Position numbers and translations under genes: made by a program
Notes under the pieces: model-generated
The model's input: the letters and a program-made list of their open reading frames with translations, nothing else
Told to the model about the DNA's origin: nothing
The model's database searches: none
Shown: piece after piece, positions 1 to 7,010 of the stretch
Layout of the letters: each line of letters starts with the position of its first letter
Numbering within the stretch: position 1 is the first letter of the stretch
Assembly (NCBI GenBank): GCA_021783855.1
Contig: JAJXTL010000065.1
Coordinates: forward strand, 1 to 14,606
Direction: 5' to 3'
Length of the DNA stretch: 14,606 nucleotides
Origin: Pseudomonadota bacterium
Lineage (GTDB): Bacteria; Pseudomonadota; Gammaproteobacteria; Burkholderiales; Gallionellaceae

Positions 1-2
1 CG

Positions 3-41
3 GTTCCCTCACCCAAACCCTCTCCCGGAGGGAGAGGGAAC
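3..41. repeat. REP-like palindromic repeat
   Basis: A perfect 9-bp inverted repeat, CCCTCTCCC (18-26) and GGGAGAGGG (30-38), encloses a GGA loop. A second arm, GTTCCCTC (3-10), can pair instead with GAGGGAAC (34-41), so two alternative hairpins are possible. The CCCTCACCC-type lead followed by a CTCTCCC/GGGAGAG stem resembles dispersed intergenic palindromes common in proteobacteria. It may act as a terminator or mRNA-end structure for a gene left of the window. Copy number cannot be judged from one window. Confidence 0.6.
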
Positions 42-71
42 AAACGAATCGCTTCGCGACTTTCACGGTAA
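41..71 (+). repeat. Diverged direct repeat, copy A
   Basis: This stretch beside the REP-like hairpin matches 6031-6063. CAAACGAAT is shared, 16 of the first 19 bases agree, and after a 2-base gap TTTCACG(g/t)TAA matches 10 of 11. It may be part of a dispersed non-coding repeat, or chance. Confidence 0.3.
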
Positions 72-226
72 CGTATCTGGCATGTCTGAATGAATACTTT
101 TATTCTGAATTGCCCGCTTGTTGCAAGCTCAAGGGCCGCCTTTTGAGGCTGAATGTCCAATTCCATATTTTTGTAATGCAATTGCAATAATTAAAACGTA
201 GGCTGTGGAAAATATATTCGGCACCG

Positions 227-2101
227 ATGCCTGCGGTCATTCACTTGCCACAACGCCATATCATTGAAGACCTGATACCTGCACTTGAAAAGTTGCGGGA
301 AGATGCCATTTCAATGGAGCATCACTATCTGAAGACAGTGGCCGATATTGACCCATTGTACCGGTCCAGCGCCAGAAATTTGCTGCATTATCTGGCTTTG
401 CGTCGAAGCGATATTCGTAACCTTCAACAGAGTTTGGAATTGCTCGGCCTGAGCCGACTCGGGCGTGCCGAAGCGCATACCCTGAGCAGTCTGGATGCCG
501 TGCTCAATGCGTTGCATGCGCTGGCGGGGTTGAAAAAAAAGGCGCCGGATTTGGCGCCGGATGTTGAGAACCGTATAGGCGGGAAGCAGCTTGACGAGCA
601 TGCCACTCGGCTTCTGGGTGCGGCTTCCGGCAGGCATGTAACCCGAATTATGGTGACGATGTCATCCGAGGCCGCTACGGATGCGCGCCTGGTGCACGAT
701 TTGCTGGCAGCAGGCATGGACATCATGCGCATCAATTGCGCTCATGATGATGCGGATGCATGGCTGTCGATGATACGCCATCTGCGCGATGCAGAGCAGC
801 TATTGGGAAGGTCGTGCAAGGTGTACGCAGATCTGGCAGGGCCCAAGCTGCGTACCGGCCCCGTTCGTGCGGTCGGGCGTTTGGTTGAAGTCAAGATCAA
901 ACGCGATGCGCGAGGGTTCATGACTATGCCGGCCAAGGTGTGGCTCACCCCGGCAGGCTGTCGGGAGGCGCCATTATTGTCTGTCGATGCCACGTTGCCG
1001 ATGGATGAAGTGCTGCTGGCGGCAGTGCGTCCGGGTGATCTCATCGAAGTGAGCGATAGCCGTGGTTCGCTGCGCAATTTGCTTGTGAAGGAGCAATTCG
1101 GCTCTTCATGGCTGGCCCATTGCACGCAGCACGCTTTCATCGCCGAGAAAGCCGCCTGCAAGCTTTGCCGCAAGGGAAGGCTGCTGGTTCAGGGGAAAAT
1201 TACCAGCTTACCTGAGATATTTGAGCCCATCGTGCTGAAAGCTGGAGATGACTTGATACTCACGCATGCCGATCGGCTTGGCAGTCAGGCGCAGTATGAT
1301 GCAAACGGCCTGTTGCTCCGTCCGGCGTCCATGCCATGTACGCTGGCTGCAGTGTTCGATGCGGCCGCGCCCGGTCAGCCGATATGGTTCGACGATGGCA
1401 AAATCGGCGGCAACATTACCTCTAATGACGGCGAGCAAATCACAGTTCGCATCACGCATGCCGCTCCGCAGGGAAGCAAGTTGCGGGCAGAAAAGGGCAT
1501 CAATTTGCCCGACACCCATCTGGATATTCCTGCATTAACCGAAGCGGATATCGTCAACCTGCATGCACTGGCGGCGCATATCGACATCGTCGGCCTGTCA
1601 TTTGTGCGCACGCCTGACGATGTGATGGCGCTGCACCGTGAACTGAATGCTGTTGGTGCCGGGAATCTGGGCACGATACTCAAGATCGAGACGCGTCAGT
1701 CTTTTGAAAACCTGCCTATGATCCTGTTGGCCGGCTTATGTCATACGCCGGTGGGTGTCATGGTGGCGCGCGGAGATCTTGCGGTCGAGATCGGCTTCGA
1801 GCGACTGGCTGAAGTGCAGGAAGAAATACTCTGGTTGTGTGAGGCGGCTCATGTACCGGTGATATGGGCTACCCAGGTGCTGGAGAGCATGGCCAAAAGC
1901 GGCATACCCTCGCGTGCCGAGGTATCCGATGCAGCCATGTCTGTTCGGGCGGAGTGCGTCATGCTTAACAAGGGGCCTTATATTGTCGAAACCGTGCGTT
2001 TTTTGAGCGGTGTGCTGGAAAGAATGAGCGCCCATCAGAATAAGCTCAGTCCGATGATGCGGCGCCTGTCGGTCTCTAAAATTACCGGCTGCGAAGAATA
2101 A
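227..2101 (+). CDS. Atypical pyruvate kinase-family protein
   Basis: This 624-aa protein carries the core signatures of pyruvate kinase, which converts phosphoenolpyruvate and ADP to pyruvate and ATP in the cytoplasm. Visible motifs are RINCAHD (R168, N170), DLAGPKLRTG (202-211), KGINLP (from K423), KIE (K486, E488, matching the catalytic lysine and metal-binding glutamate), ARGD (514-517) and WATQVLESM with T549. Three features are odd. About 135 residues precede the first barrel motif. The segment between K207 and K423 is about 216 residues, roughly twice the usual B-domain stretch, and holds C299, C311 and C314. The protein ends shortly after the last barrel strand, so the usual C-terminal regulatory domain is missing. 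ATG 227 is the first good start but has no strong ribosome site. All main catalytic residues are kept, so activity is plausible; a different phosphotransfer or regulatory role is possible. Confidence 0.85.
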   Translation: MPAVIHLPQRHIIEDLIPALEKLREDAISMEHHYLKTVADIDPLYRSSARNLLHYLALRRSDIRNLQQSLELLGLSRLGRAEAHTLSSLDAVLNALHALAGLKKKAPDLAPDVENRIGGKQLDEHATRLLGAASGRHVTRIMVTMSSEAATDARLVHDLLAAGMDIMRINCAHDDADAWLSMIRHLRDAEQLLGRSCKVYADLAGPKLRTGPVRAVGRLVEVKIKRDARGFMTMPAKVWLTPAGCREAPLLSVDATLPMDEVLLAAVRPGDLIEVSDSRGSLRNLLVKEQFGSSWLAHCTQHAFIAEKAACKLCRKGRLLVQGKITSLPEIFEPIVLKAGDDLILTHADRLGSQAQYDANGLLLRPASMPCTLAAVFDAAAPGQPIWFDDGKIGGNITSNDGEQITVRITHAAPQGSKLRAEKGINLPDTHLDIPALTEADIVNLHALAAHIDIVGLSFVRTPDDVMALHRELNAVGAGNLGTILKIETRQSFENLPMILLAGLCHTPVGVMVARGDLAVEIGFERLAEVQEEILWLCEAAHVPVIWATQVLESMAKSGIPSRAEVSDAAMSVRAECVMLNKGPYIVETVRFLSGVLERMSAHQNKLSPMMRRLSVSKITGCEE

Positions 2102-2212
2102 TCGGTGCGGCGTTAAAGCTAACCGAAAAGCCGCTAATCTTCATCAGCCTGTCATATATTCCACCTAAAATTCTGAAATTGTCAGGAAAGACAGATGAAA
2201 GGGGAACAGGAT

Positions 2213-2383
2213 ATGAACGATGGTTTGAAAGATATTGTCAGTCAGCAAATCTCGGCAGCTATAGATGCGTTATGCTGCGCAAAGGCGAAGCTTGAGAGTG
2301 AGGAAGTTATGCTGCATTTGAATACGGCTGCTTCCTTTTTGCATGATATCCAGTTCAACATACTGACCCTGAAAGCAAGTTAG
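2213..2383 (+). CDS. Small hypothetical protein
   Basis: I do not recognise this 56-aa protein. It is predicted helical, with a CC pair (in DALCCAKAKLES) and no membrane segment or signal peptide. ATG 2213 is preceded by AAAGGGG at a reasonable distance. An in-frame ATG at 2195, itself preceded by AGGAAAG, would add six residues (MKGEQD), so the start is undecided. It lies 111 bp after the pyruvate-kinase-like gene on the same strand and could be co-transcribed. Its TAG stop falls inside the left end of the palindromic element at 2381-2496, so the element may have set the present C-terminus. Confidence 0.55.
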   Translation: MNDGLKDIVSQQISAAIDALCCAKAKLESEEVMLHLNTAASFLHDIQFNILTLKAS

Positions 2384-2496
2384 GGAACCGCTGCTTTATT
2401 CTCGTTTGTCATTCCGAACGAAGAGAAATATCCTTATAAATCAAATAGTTATATTTCTCGCTTTGCTCGAAATGACAATAATTCAGCGGTTCCTTA
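2381..2496. repeat. Palindromic element between convergent genes
   Basis: Terminal inverted repeats GGAACCGCTG (2384-2393) and CAGCGGTTCC (2484-2493) are perfect over 10 bp and extend outward to 12 of 13 matches over 2381-2496. Inner arms also pair: TTGTCATT (2406-2413) with AATGACAA (2471-2478), and GAAATAT (2425-2431) with ATATTTC (2451-2457), leaving a loop of about 19 bases. The inner unit resembles the dispersed GTCATTYCGAG-type palindromes seen in many bacteria. No transposase is present, so it is MITE- or REP-like. It lies between the small plus-strand ORF and the 3' end of phoU and could terminate or stabilise transcripts from both sides. Confidence 0.75.
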
Positions 2497-2550
2497 GAAA
2501 TAATTGGCGGGTCTGTGCTTCCTGCGCCGGTCTGAACCCTGCCAACAGTG

Positions 2551-3261
2551 TCAGAGATTTTCCTGACGCGGCAACGTTTCAACTGATGTGTGGCGAACAT
2601 CGCTGCCCTTCACCATGAAAATTATGTATTCTGCCATGTTCTTGGCGTGATCGCCGATGCGTTCAATTGCCTTGGCCATGAAAAGTATATCCAGCCCTGC
2701 TGTAATAGTCTGCGGATTTTCCGTCATGTGCTCTATCAGGTTGCGCGTGATGTGGCTGTACTCTTCGTTGACCTGCGTATCCTGCCGGATAACCTGCGTG
2801 GCAATCTCCATATCCGAGCGGGCAAAAGCTTGCAGCGCGTTGTGCAGCATGCTTGAGGCCATGCTGGCGGAGCGCGCCAATTCGCAAGGCTGGGTAAGGC
2901 TAAGCTCATTCCTCTGAAAAAGCATTTCGGCTCTGCGCACGATCAGCTCTGCCTGATCGCCTATCCGTTCAATGTCTGTCGTGCATTTCAACGCAGTCAG
3001 TATGGTGCGCAAGTCATTGGCCTCAGGCTGGCGCTGTGCAAGAAGCAAGTGGCATTTTCGGTCTATATCGACTTCCATACTGTTTACCTGGTAACCCAGA
3101 TCCCGTACGCGGGCGGACAAGGCCGTTCCACCGTCATTGAGGTATTCCATGGCGAGCTGAAACTGTTGCTGCACCAGCTCCCCCATATGCAGGACGCTGC
3201 TCGTTACCGCTTTCAGTTCAATATCAAACTGTATGGATGTGTGTTCTCTGAGTATTGTCAT
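2551..3261 (-). CDS. phoU: PhoU phosphate-signalling regulator
   Basis: This 236-aa cytoplasmic protein belongs to the PhoU family, which links the Pst phosphate transporter to the PhoR kinase and damps the Pho response when phosphate is sufficient. It shows the expected duplicated helical bundle, each half carrying the metal-binding signature ERIGD (residues 98-102 and 200-204); the second is followed by HAKNMAEYIIFMVKG. Length is typical. I chose ATG 3261 because AAGG lies about six bases upstream; an in-frame TTG at 3306 would add 15 residues unlike the family N-terminus. No pst, phoB or phoR genes lie beside it, so here it is unlinked. Its 3' end faces the small ORF and the palindromic element. 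I saw no convincing pho box upstream. Confidence 0.95.
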   Translation of the reverse strand: MTILREHTSIQFDIELKAVTSSVLHMGELVQQQFQLAMEYLNDGGTALSARVRDLGYQVNSMEVDIDRKCHLLLAQRQPEANDLRTILTALKCTTDIERIGDQAELIVRRAEMLFQRNELSLTQPCELARSASMASSMLHNALQAFARSDMEIATQVIRQDTQVNEEYSHITRNLIEHMTENPQTITAGLDILFMAKAIERIGDHAKNMAEYIIFMVKGSDVRHTSVETLPRQENL

Positions 3262-3755
3262 GCCGGGCCTTATTTTGCTTGATGTCGTCAGGTTTGACGG
3301 GTTCAACGATGGCTATGTTTCAGGTGGTCGTGGAATCAGATTGAGCGCCTCAGCGGCATATCGTTATCAGCGTTAAAGACAACTCGCCCTTCAGAGGTGT
3401 TTGCCCTGAATCTGCCGGTTCCTGCAATGCCATTCGATTCCTCTGCTGAATGCTATCACCAAGCTGTCAGGTTAATTATTTCAGAAATGTTAAATCTTCC
3501 GGTTTTCTAAATGCTGTCCAAGGTGGCGAAGCTGCGACAAACCGCCCATGCTTCATGAAATTGCGGGCTGCATTGACGACCTGATGACCGCTCGTGCATG
3601 TGACTGGCGCACCCAAAGGGGGTATTATCCAAACGCGTGAAATTCAGAATAGCTCGAAAAAATTGTTCAGAAATAAGTTCGGTGTTGTAGCGGATAAATA
3701 CGTGGATGCTGCCCTGCAGCCTGGTGAGTGAAATATCGTCGATGACAGAATCCGC
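3262..3755. other. Intergenic region between divergent phoU and kinase gene
   Basis: This 494-bp stretch must hold the promoters of phoU and of the two-component operon. I find no well-scoring sigma70 pair. What can be seen is an imperfect ACCC/GGGT inverted motif at 3611-3624. There is also a short open frame, 3548-3640 (30 codons, open back to 3494), of no recognisable family. A five-codon frame (ATG 3742, MTESA) stops within the kinase start codon as an ATGA overlap. No RNA gene or riboswitch was recognised. Confidence 0.5.
3611..3624. promoter_or_regulatory. Possible NarL-type operator
   Basis: ACCC and GGGGGTA form an imperfect inverted motif about 130 bp before the sensor kinase. NarL-family regulators bind TACYYMT-like heptamers; each half here fits in part, but the gap is one base rather than two. 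It could be an autoregulatory site for the adjacent regulator. This is weak. Confidence 0.2.
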
Positions 3756-6026
3756 ATGAAGCTGAATTTTTTCCCGTGTTGCTCGCTCAAGACGCGGGTA
3801 ACGTTATTCACATTGGCCATTTTTTTGGTCGGCATCTGGGCGATGACAATCTACGCCAGCCGGATGTTGCGCGAAGATATGCAACGCATGTTGGGGGAGC
3901 AGCAGTTTTCGACTGTCTCATATGTTGCAGCCGAGATAAACGAAGATATGGATAACCGGCTGAGGGGGTTGCATGTTGTTGCCACCGAAGTCACACCAGC
4001 CCTGCTGGGCGATGCGTCGGCCTTGCAACTGCTGCTGGGGCGGCATCTGATTCTTCAGAATATGTTTAACGGCGGTACTTTCATCACCCGAACGGATGGC
4101 GCAGTGGTGGCTTCTTTACCGCTTTGGGCAGGAAAGCACAATGTCGGCGATGCGGATAAATATGCCATGCTCGCTGCACTAAAGGAAGGGAGAGCGTCTA
4201 TCGTCCGACCTGCCATGGGAGGGATGCCGCGAACTCCGGTTGTCGTCATGGCGGTATCCATATTCGATGCCCGGGGAGCCGTGATCGGTGCCTTGATGGG
4301 AGTTACCAATTTGAGCCGGCCAAATTTTCTCGACAAGATTGCTGAAAACCAATATGGCAGGATGGGTGGTTATCTGCTCATTGCGCCACAGAGTCGGCTG
4401 ATTATCACCTCAACCGGCAAAAAACATATTCTGGATGCGCTTCCGGTTTACGGTGTCGATACGGTAACCGACCGCTTCATGCGGGGTTATGAGGGATCCG
4501 CAGTTTATGTCAATTCGCAGGGTGCTGAGCAGTTGGCATCGGTCAAATACGTTCCGGTGGCGGGATGGTACGTGAGTGTCGCATTACCGACCAGTGAAGC
4601 CTTTGCACCAATCGGCGGCATACAGCGGCGCATGCTGATTGCCGTGATGTTTTTTACCCTGCTGGCGGGCGCTCTGACCTGGTTGATGTTGCGACGCCAG
4701 CTATCTCCGATGTTTGCTGCAATGAAAACACTGGCCTTCCTGTCGGATACCAGGCAGCCCCTGCAAGCCTTGTCTATTACCCGTCAAGACGAGATTGGCG
4801 ATTTGATCGGCGGATTCAATCGCCTGCTCAATACCCTGGCGCAACGGGAAGCGGCACTGGAAGCGAGCGTACAAGAACAGAACCAGTTATCCGAGAAAAT
4901 CGCTCATTTCGCCGATGAAATGGCAGATCTCTATGAGCATGCACCGTGCGGTTATCATTCGCTTGATCAGGCGGGGTGTTTTCAGCACATCAATGAAACA
5001 GAGCTTAACTGGCTGGGTTATACATGGAGCGAAGTAGTCGGGAAACGCTGGCTTGCCGATTTGTTGAGCAGTACTTCAATTCTGACATACAAACGCGTTT
5101 TTTCGCTTCTCAGGGAAAAGGGGGAGGTGCATGATTTGGAGCTGGAACTGATCCGTAAGAATGGGACGATTTTGCCGGTGATGATTAGCGCGCTGGCCGT
5201 GTATGACAAGGATGGACATTTCATCATGAGCCGTTCCACTGTTTACGATATGACTGAACGGAAAAAAATGGAACAGGAGCGCATTCTTCATCTGAAACGA
5301 CTGGAGGATGCATCGCGTTACCTGGTTGCCGCACAGGAGGAGGCGCGGCGGCGACTTTCCAGTGAACTGCATGATCGCACCAGTCCGAATCTTGCTGCCA
5401 TTAACATCAATCTGGACATCATCGTCACTGAATTACCGCAGCAGCACTCGACAGATTTGGCAGGTCGTCTGGAGGATACGCGTGCGTTGATTATGGACAC
5501 GGCAGCCAGCATTCGCGACATTTGTGCGGATATGCGTCCGCCATTGCTGGATTATGCGGGACTGTCGGCGGCGCTGGAGAGCTATATCCAGCAGTTTACG
5601 CGGCGAACCGGTATTGCAGTTCAATTCGACTGCGTCAATCGTGAAGAGAGATACGCGCCGGAGCTGGAGTCTCTGTTGTTTCGCATTTTCCAGGAAGCGT
5701 TGACCAATTGTGCCAAACACGCTCATGCCACCTCGGTGCGGGTGACGTTCAGCAATGGCGACGCCCCCGTCGCACTGATAATCAGCGACGACGGCGCAGG
5801 ATTCGATCCCGCGTTGCTGGGGAAAAACGGCCCCATCGGTTTGGGAATGTTGAATATGAAGGAAATGGCTGAAGTTGCCGGCGGCAGATTCTCGGTCGAA
5901 TCGGTAATCGGCCAGGGAACACGTGTTGCGGTAGAGTTTCGCAGTGTGGATGAAAGGGAGTCGGTTCTGCGTCTTGGTCGTGACGCGAATCCGGCAATCG
6001 GTAAAGTTTGGCTGGACTTGCCCTGA
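3756..6026 (+). CDS. Membrane sensor histidine kinase (Cache-HAMP-PAS-HisKA_3)
   Basis: This 756-aa NarX/DegS-type kinase senses a signal outside the inner membrane and phosphorylates the regulator encoded downstream. In order it shows TM1 (about 15-35), a periplasmic region of about 255 residues resembling a double Cache sensor, TM2 (293-312), HAMP (about 313-368), a short coiled coil, PAS (about 388-502), a HisKA_3 dimerisation domain and a HATPase domain. The phosphoacceptor is H539 in ELHDRTSPNL. ATP-binding motifs are the N box with N651, DDGAGFD (678-684) and GLGM (695-698). Everything needed for activity is present. The ligand is unknown; Cache domains often bind small organic molecules. 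The start has no strong ribosome site and overlaps a five-codon upstream frame. The response regulator follows after 58 bp, so the two are very likely co-transcribed. Confidence 0.93.
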   Translation: MKLNFFPCCSLKTRVTLFTLAIFLVGIWAMTIYASRMLREDMQRMLGEQQFSTVSYVAAEINEDMDNRLRGLHVVATEVTPALLGDASALQLLLGRHLILQNMFNGGTFITRTDGAVVASLPLWAGKHNVGDADKYAMLAALKEGRASIVRPAMGGMPRTPVVVMAVSIFDARGAVIGALMGVTNLSRPNFLDKIAENQYGRMGGYLLIAPQSRLIITSTGKKHILDALPVYGVDTVTDRFMRGYEGSAVYVNSQGAEQLASVKYVPVAGWYVSVALPTSEAFAPIGGIQRRMLIAVMFFTLLAGALTWLMLRRQLSPMFAAMKTLAFLSDTRQPLQALSITRQDEIGDLIGGFNRLLNTLAQREAALEASVQEQNQLSEKIAHFADEMADLYEHAPCGYHSLDQAGCFQHINETELNWLGYTWSEVVGKRWLADLLSSTSILTYKRVFSLLREKGEVHDLELELIRKNGTILPVMISALAVYDKDGHFIMSRSTVYDMTERKKMEQERILHLKRLEDASRYLVAAQEEARRRLSSELHDRTSPNLAAININLDIIVTELPQQHSTDLAGRLEDTRALIMDTAASIRDICADMRPPLLDYAGLSAALESYIQQFTRRTGIAVQFDCVNREERYAPELESLLFRIFQEALTNCAKHAHATSVRVTFSNGDAPVALIISDDGAGFDPALLGKNGPIGLGMLNMKEMAEVAGGRFSVESVIGQGTRVAVEFRSVDERESVLRLGRDANPAIGKVWLDLP

Positions 6027-6030
6027 TTGG

Positions 6031-6063
6031 CAAACGAATTGTTGCGCGAGAGTTTCACGTTAA
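6031..6063 (+). repeat. Diverged direct repeat, copy B
   Basis: This segment between the kinase stop and the regulator's ribosome site resembles 41-71 (26 of 30 aligned bases plus a 2-base gap). Since it lies inside an operon leader, it may be a short mobile repeat or chance. Confidence 0.3.
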
Positions 6064-6084
6064 AGAAAACTTTGAGAGGTGATT

Positions 6085-6711
6085 ATGGGAAATGTTCGCA
6101 TCCTTCTTGTCGATGATCATCAGATGTTCCGCGATGCGTTGCGCAGCTTGCTGGAGAGAGAGACGAACCTGGAAGTCGTCGGCGAAACTGGCGATGCGTT
6201 TGAGGTGGTCGGGCTGGTTGAAAAAACGGCGGCTCAGATTGTCTGTATGGATATCGGCATGCCCGGCATGAATGGTATCGAGATTACGCGGCATCTCATC
6301 GTGGCCTTTCCTTCGGTCAAGGTGGTTGCACTTTCGACACACTCCGATCGGAGATATGTAACGGATATGATGAGTGCGGGCGCCGATGCTTATATCACCA
6401 AGGCCGAAGCCGCCGGTGAGTTGTTGCGTGCGATCAGCGCGGTGTTGGAAAATCGCAAATACTTGTGCCCCGACGTGTCAAAAATCATGATTCAGCATGC
6501 CGCTCCTCCCGCCAGACTCGGCAACCGGGAACGTCAGGTGCTGCAATTGGTGGCTGAAGGTCTTACCTCTGCGATGGTTGCAGACAGGCTGAATATCTCC
6601 CCCTCCACAGTCGATGTGCACAGACGCAACATCATGAGCAAACTCAACTTGCATAATGTCGCTGAGCTCACCCGCTACGCAATTACCGGCGAACTTATCA
6701 GCCGTAAATAA
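6085..6711 (+). CDS. NarL/FixJ-family response regulator
   Basis: This 208-aa DNA-binding regulator is the likely partner of the upstream kinase. The receiver domain has the acidic pair D10-D11, phosphoacceptor D56 in CMDIGMPGMNG and conserved K106 in YITKAE. A LuxR-type helix-turn-helix occupies about 145-204, from LGNRERQVLQLVAEGLTS to STVDVHRRNIMSKL. Length is normal for the family. I place the start at ATG 6085 because GAGAGG (6074-6079) lies five bases upstream; a GTG at 6079 would overlap that site. Phosphorylation should promote dimerisation and binding upstream of target genes. The targets are not shown by sequence; the FimV-like gene just downstream is a candidate by position only. 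Confidence 0.95.
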   Translation: MGNVRILLVDDHQMFRDALRSLLERETNLEVVGETGDAFEVVGLVEKTAAQIVCMDIGMPGMNGIEITRHLIVAFPSVKVVALSTHSDRRYVTDMMSAGADAYITKAEAAGELLRAISAVLENRKYLCPDVSKIMIQHAAPPARLGNRERQVLQLVAEGLTSAMVADRLNISPSTVDVHRRNIMSKLNLHNVAELTRYAITGELISRK

Positions 6712-6739
6712 TCGTTCAGCAGCTATTTCAGTACCGATG

Positions 6740-6769
6740 GAAAAAATACCCTGTTCAAGGTATTTTTTC
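6740..6769 (+). terminator. Intrinsic terminator after two-component operon
   Basis: GAAAAAATACC and GGTATTTTTTC form an 11-bp perfect stem around an 8-base loop. The T run is inside the 3' arm, as in bidirectional terminators with an A tract on the other side. The stem is AT-rich and thus weaker than typical. It starts 28 bases after the regulator's stop codon. Confidence 0.7.
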
Positions 6770-6914
6770 AAATTATCTTCCTGTTTAACATCCGTGTAAC
6801 AGGATCATTGTCGGGAATTTCTGTTTTGCTCGCCTGCCGGTGTAATCCACAGGGGGCGTTGTAATGACAGTGACTTTCTGGCGCAGCAGCCTTTTATAAA
6901 CCAGGGTATATGCC

Positions 6915-7010
6915 ATGCCATCAATCAAATCAGTTCTGGATGTATCGTCCGTCGAGCGCGTCACTTACGTCGGATGCGGATGCTATCCTGAATTTTCATA
7001 CGCGATATGA
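6915..7010 (+). CDS. Possible leader ORF, 31 aa
   Basis: An open frame of 31 codons begins at ATG 6915 with AGGG eight bases upstream and ends in an ATGA overlap with the start of the FimV-like gene, which has no ribosome site of its own. The product (C-terminal part VGCGCYPEFSYAI) matches nothing I know. It could be a translational-coupling leader, but a frame this short can arise by chance. Confidence 0.22.
   Translation: MPSIKSVLDVSSVERVTYVGCGCYPEFSYAI

Noticed and set aside
2107..2134. GCGGC/GCCGC inverted repeat after the pyruvate-kinase-like gene
   Set aside because: Only five pairs, a long loop and no T tract; not convincing as a terminator.
2406..2618. Plus-strand 70-aa open frame, and an antisense 63-aa frame at 2409-2600
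   Set aside because: Both translate across the palindromic element and the 3' end of phoU, with no ribosome site or protein-like pattern.
3262..3306. Upstream TTG start giving a 251-aa PhoU
   Set aside because: The extra 15 residues do not resemble the family N-terminus, and ATG 3261 has a ribosome site.
3464..3485. CTGTCA-containing stretch considered as a pho box for phoU
   Set aside because: Only one half-site fits; the second heptamer at the required 11-bp offset does not match.
3494..3640. Short open frame ending ...LMTARACDWRTQ in the phoU-kinase gap
   Set aside because: Considered as a transposase or gene remnant, but no family motif, ribosome site or repeat ends support it.
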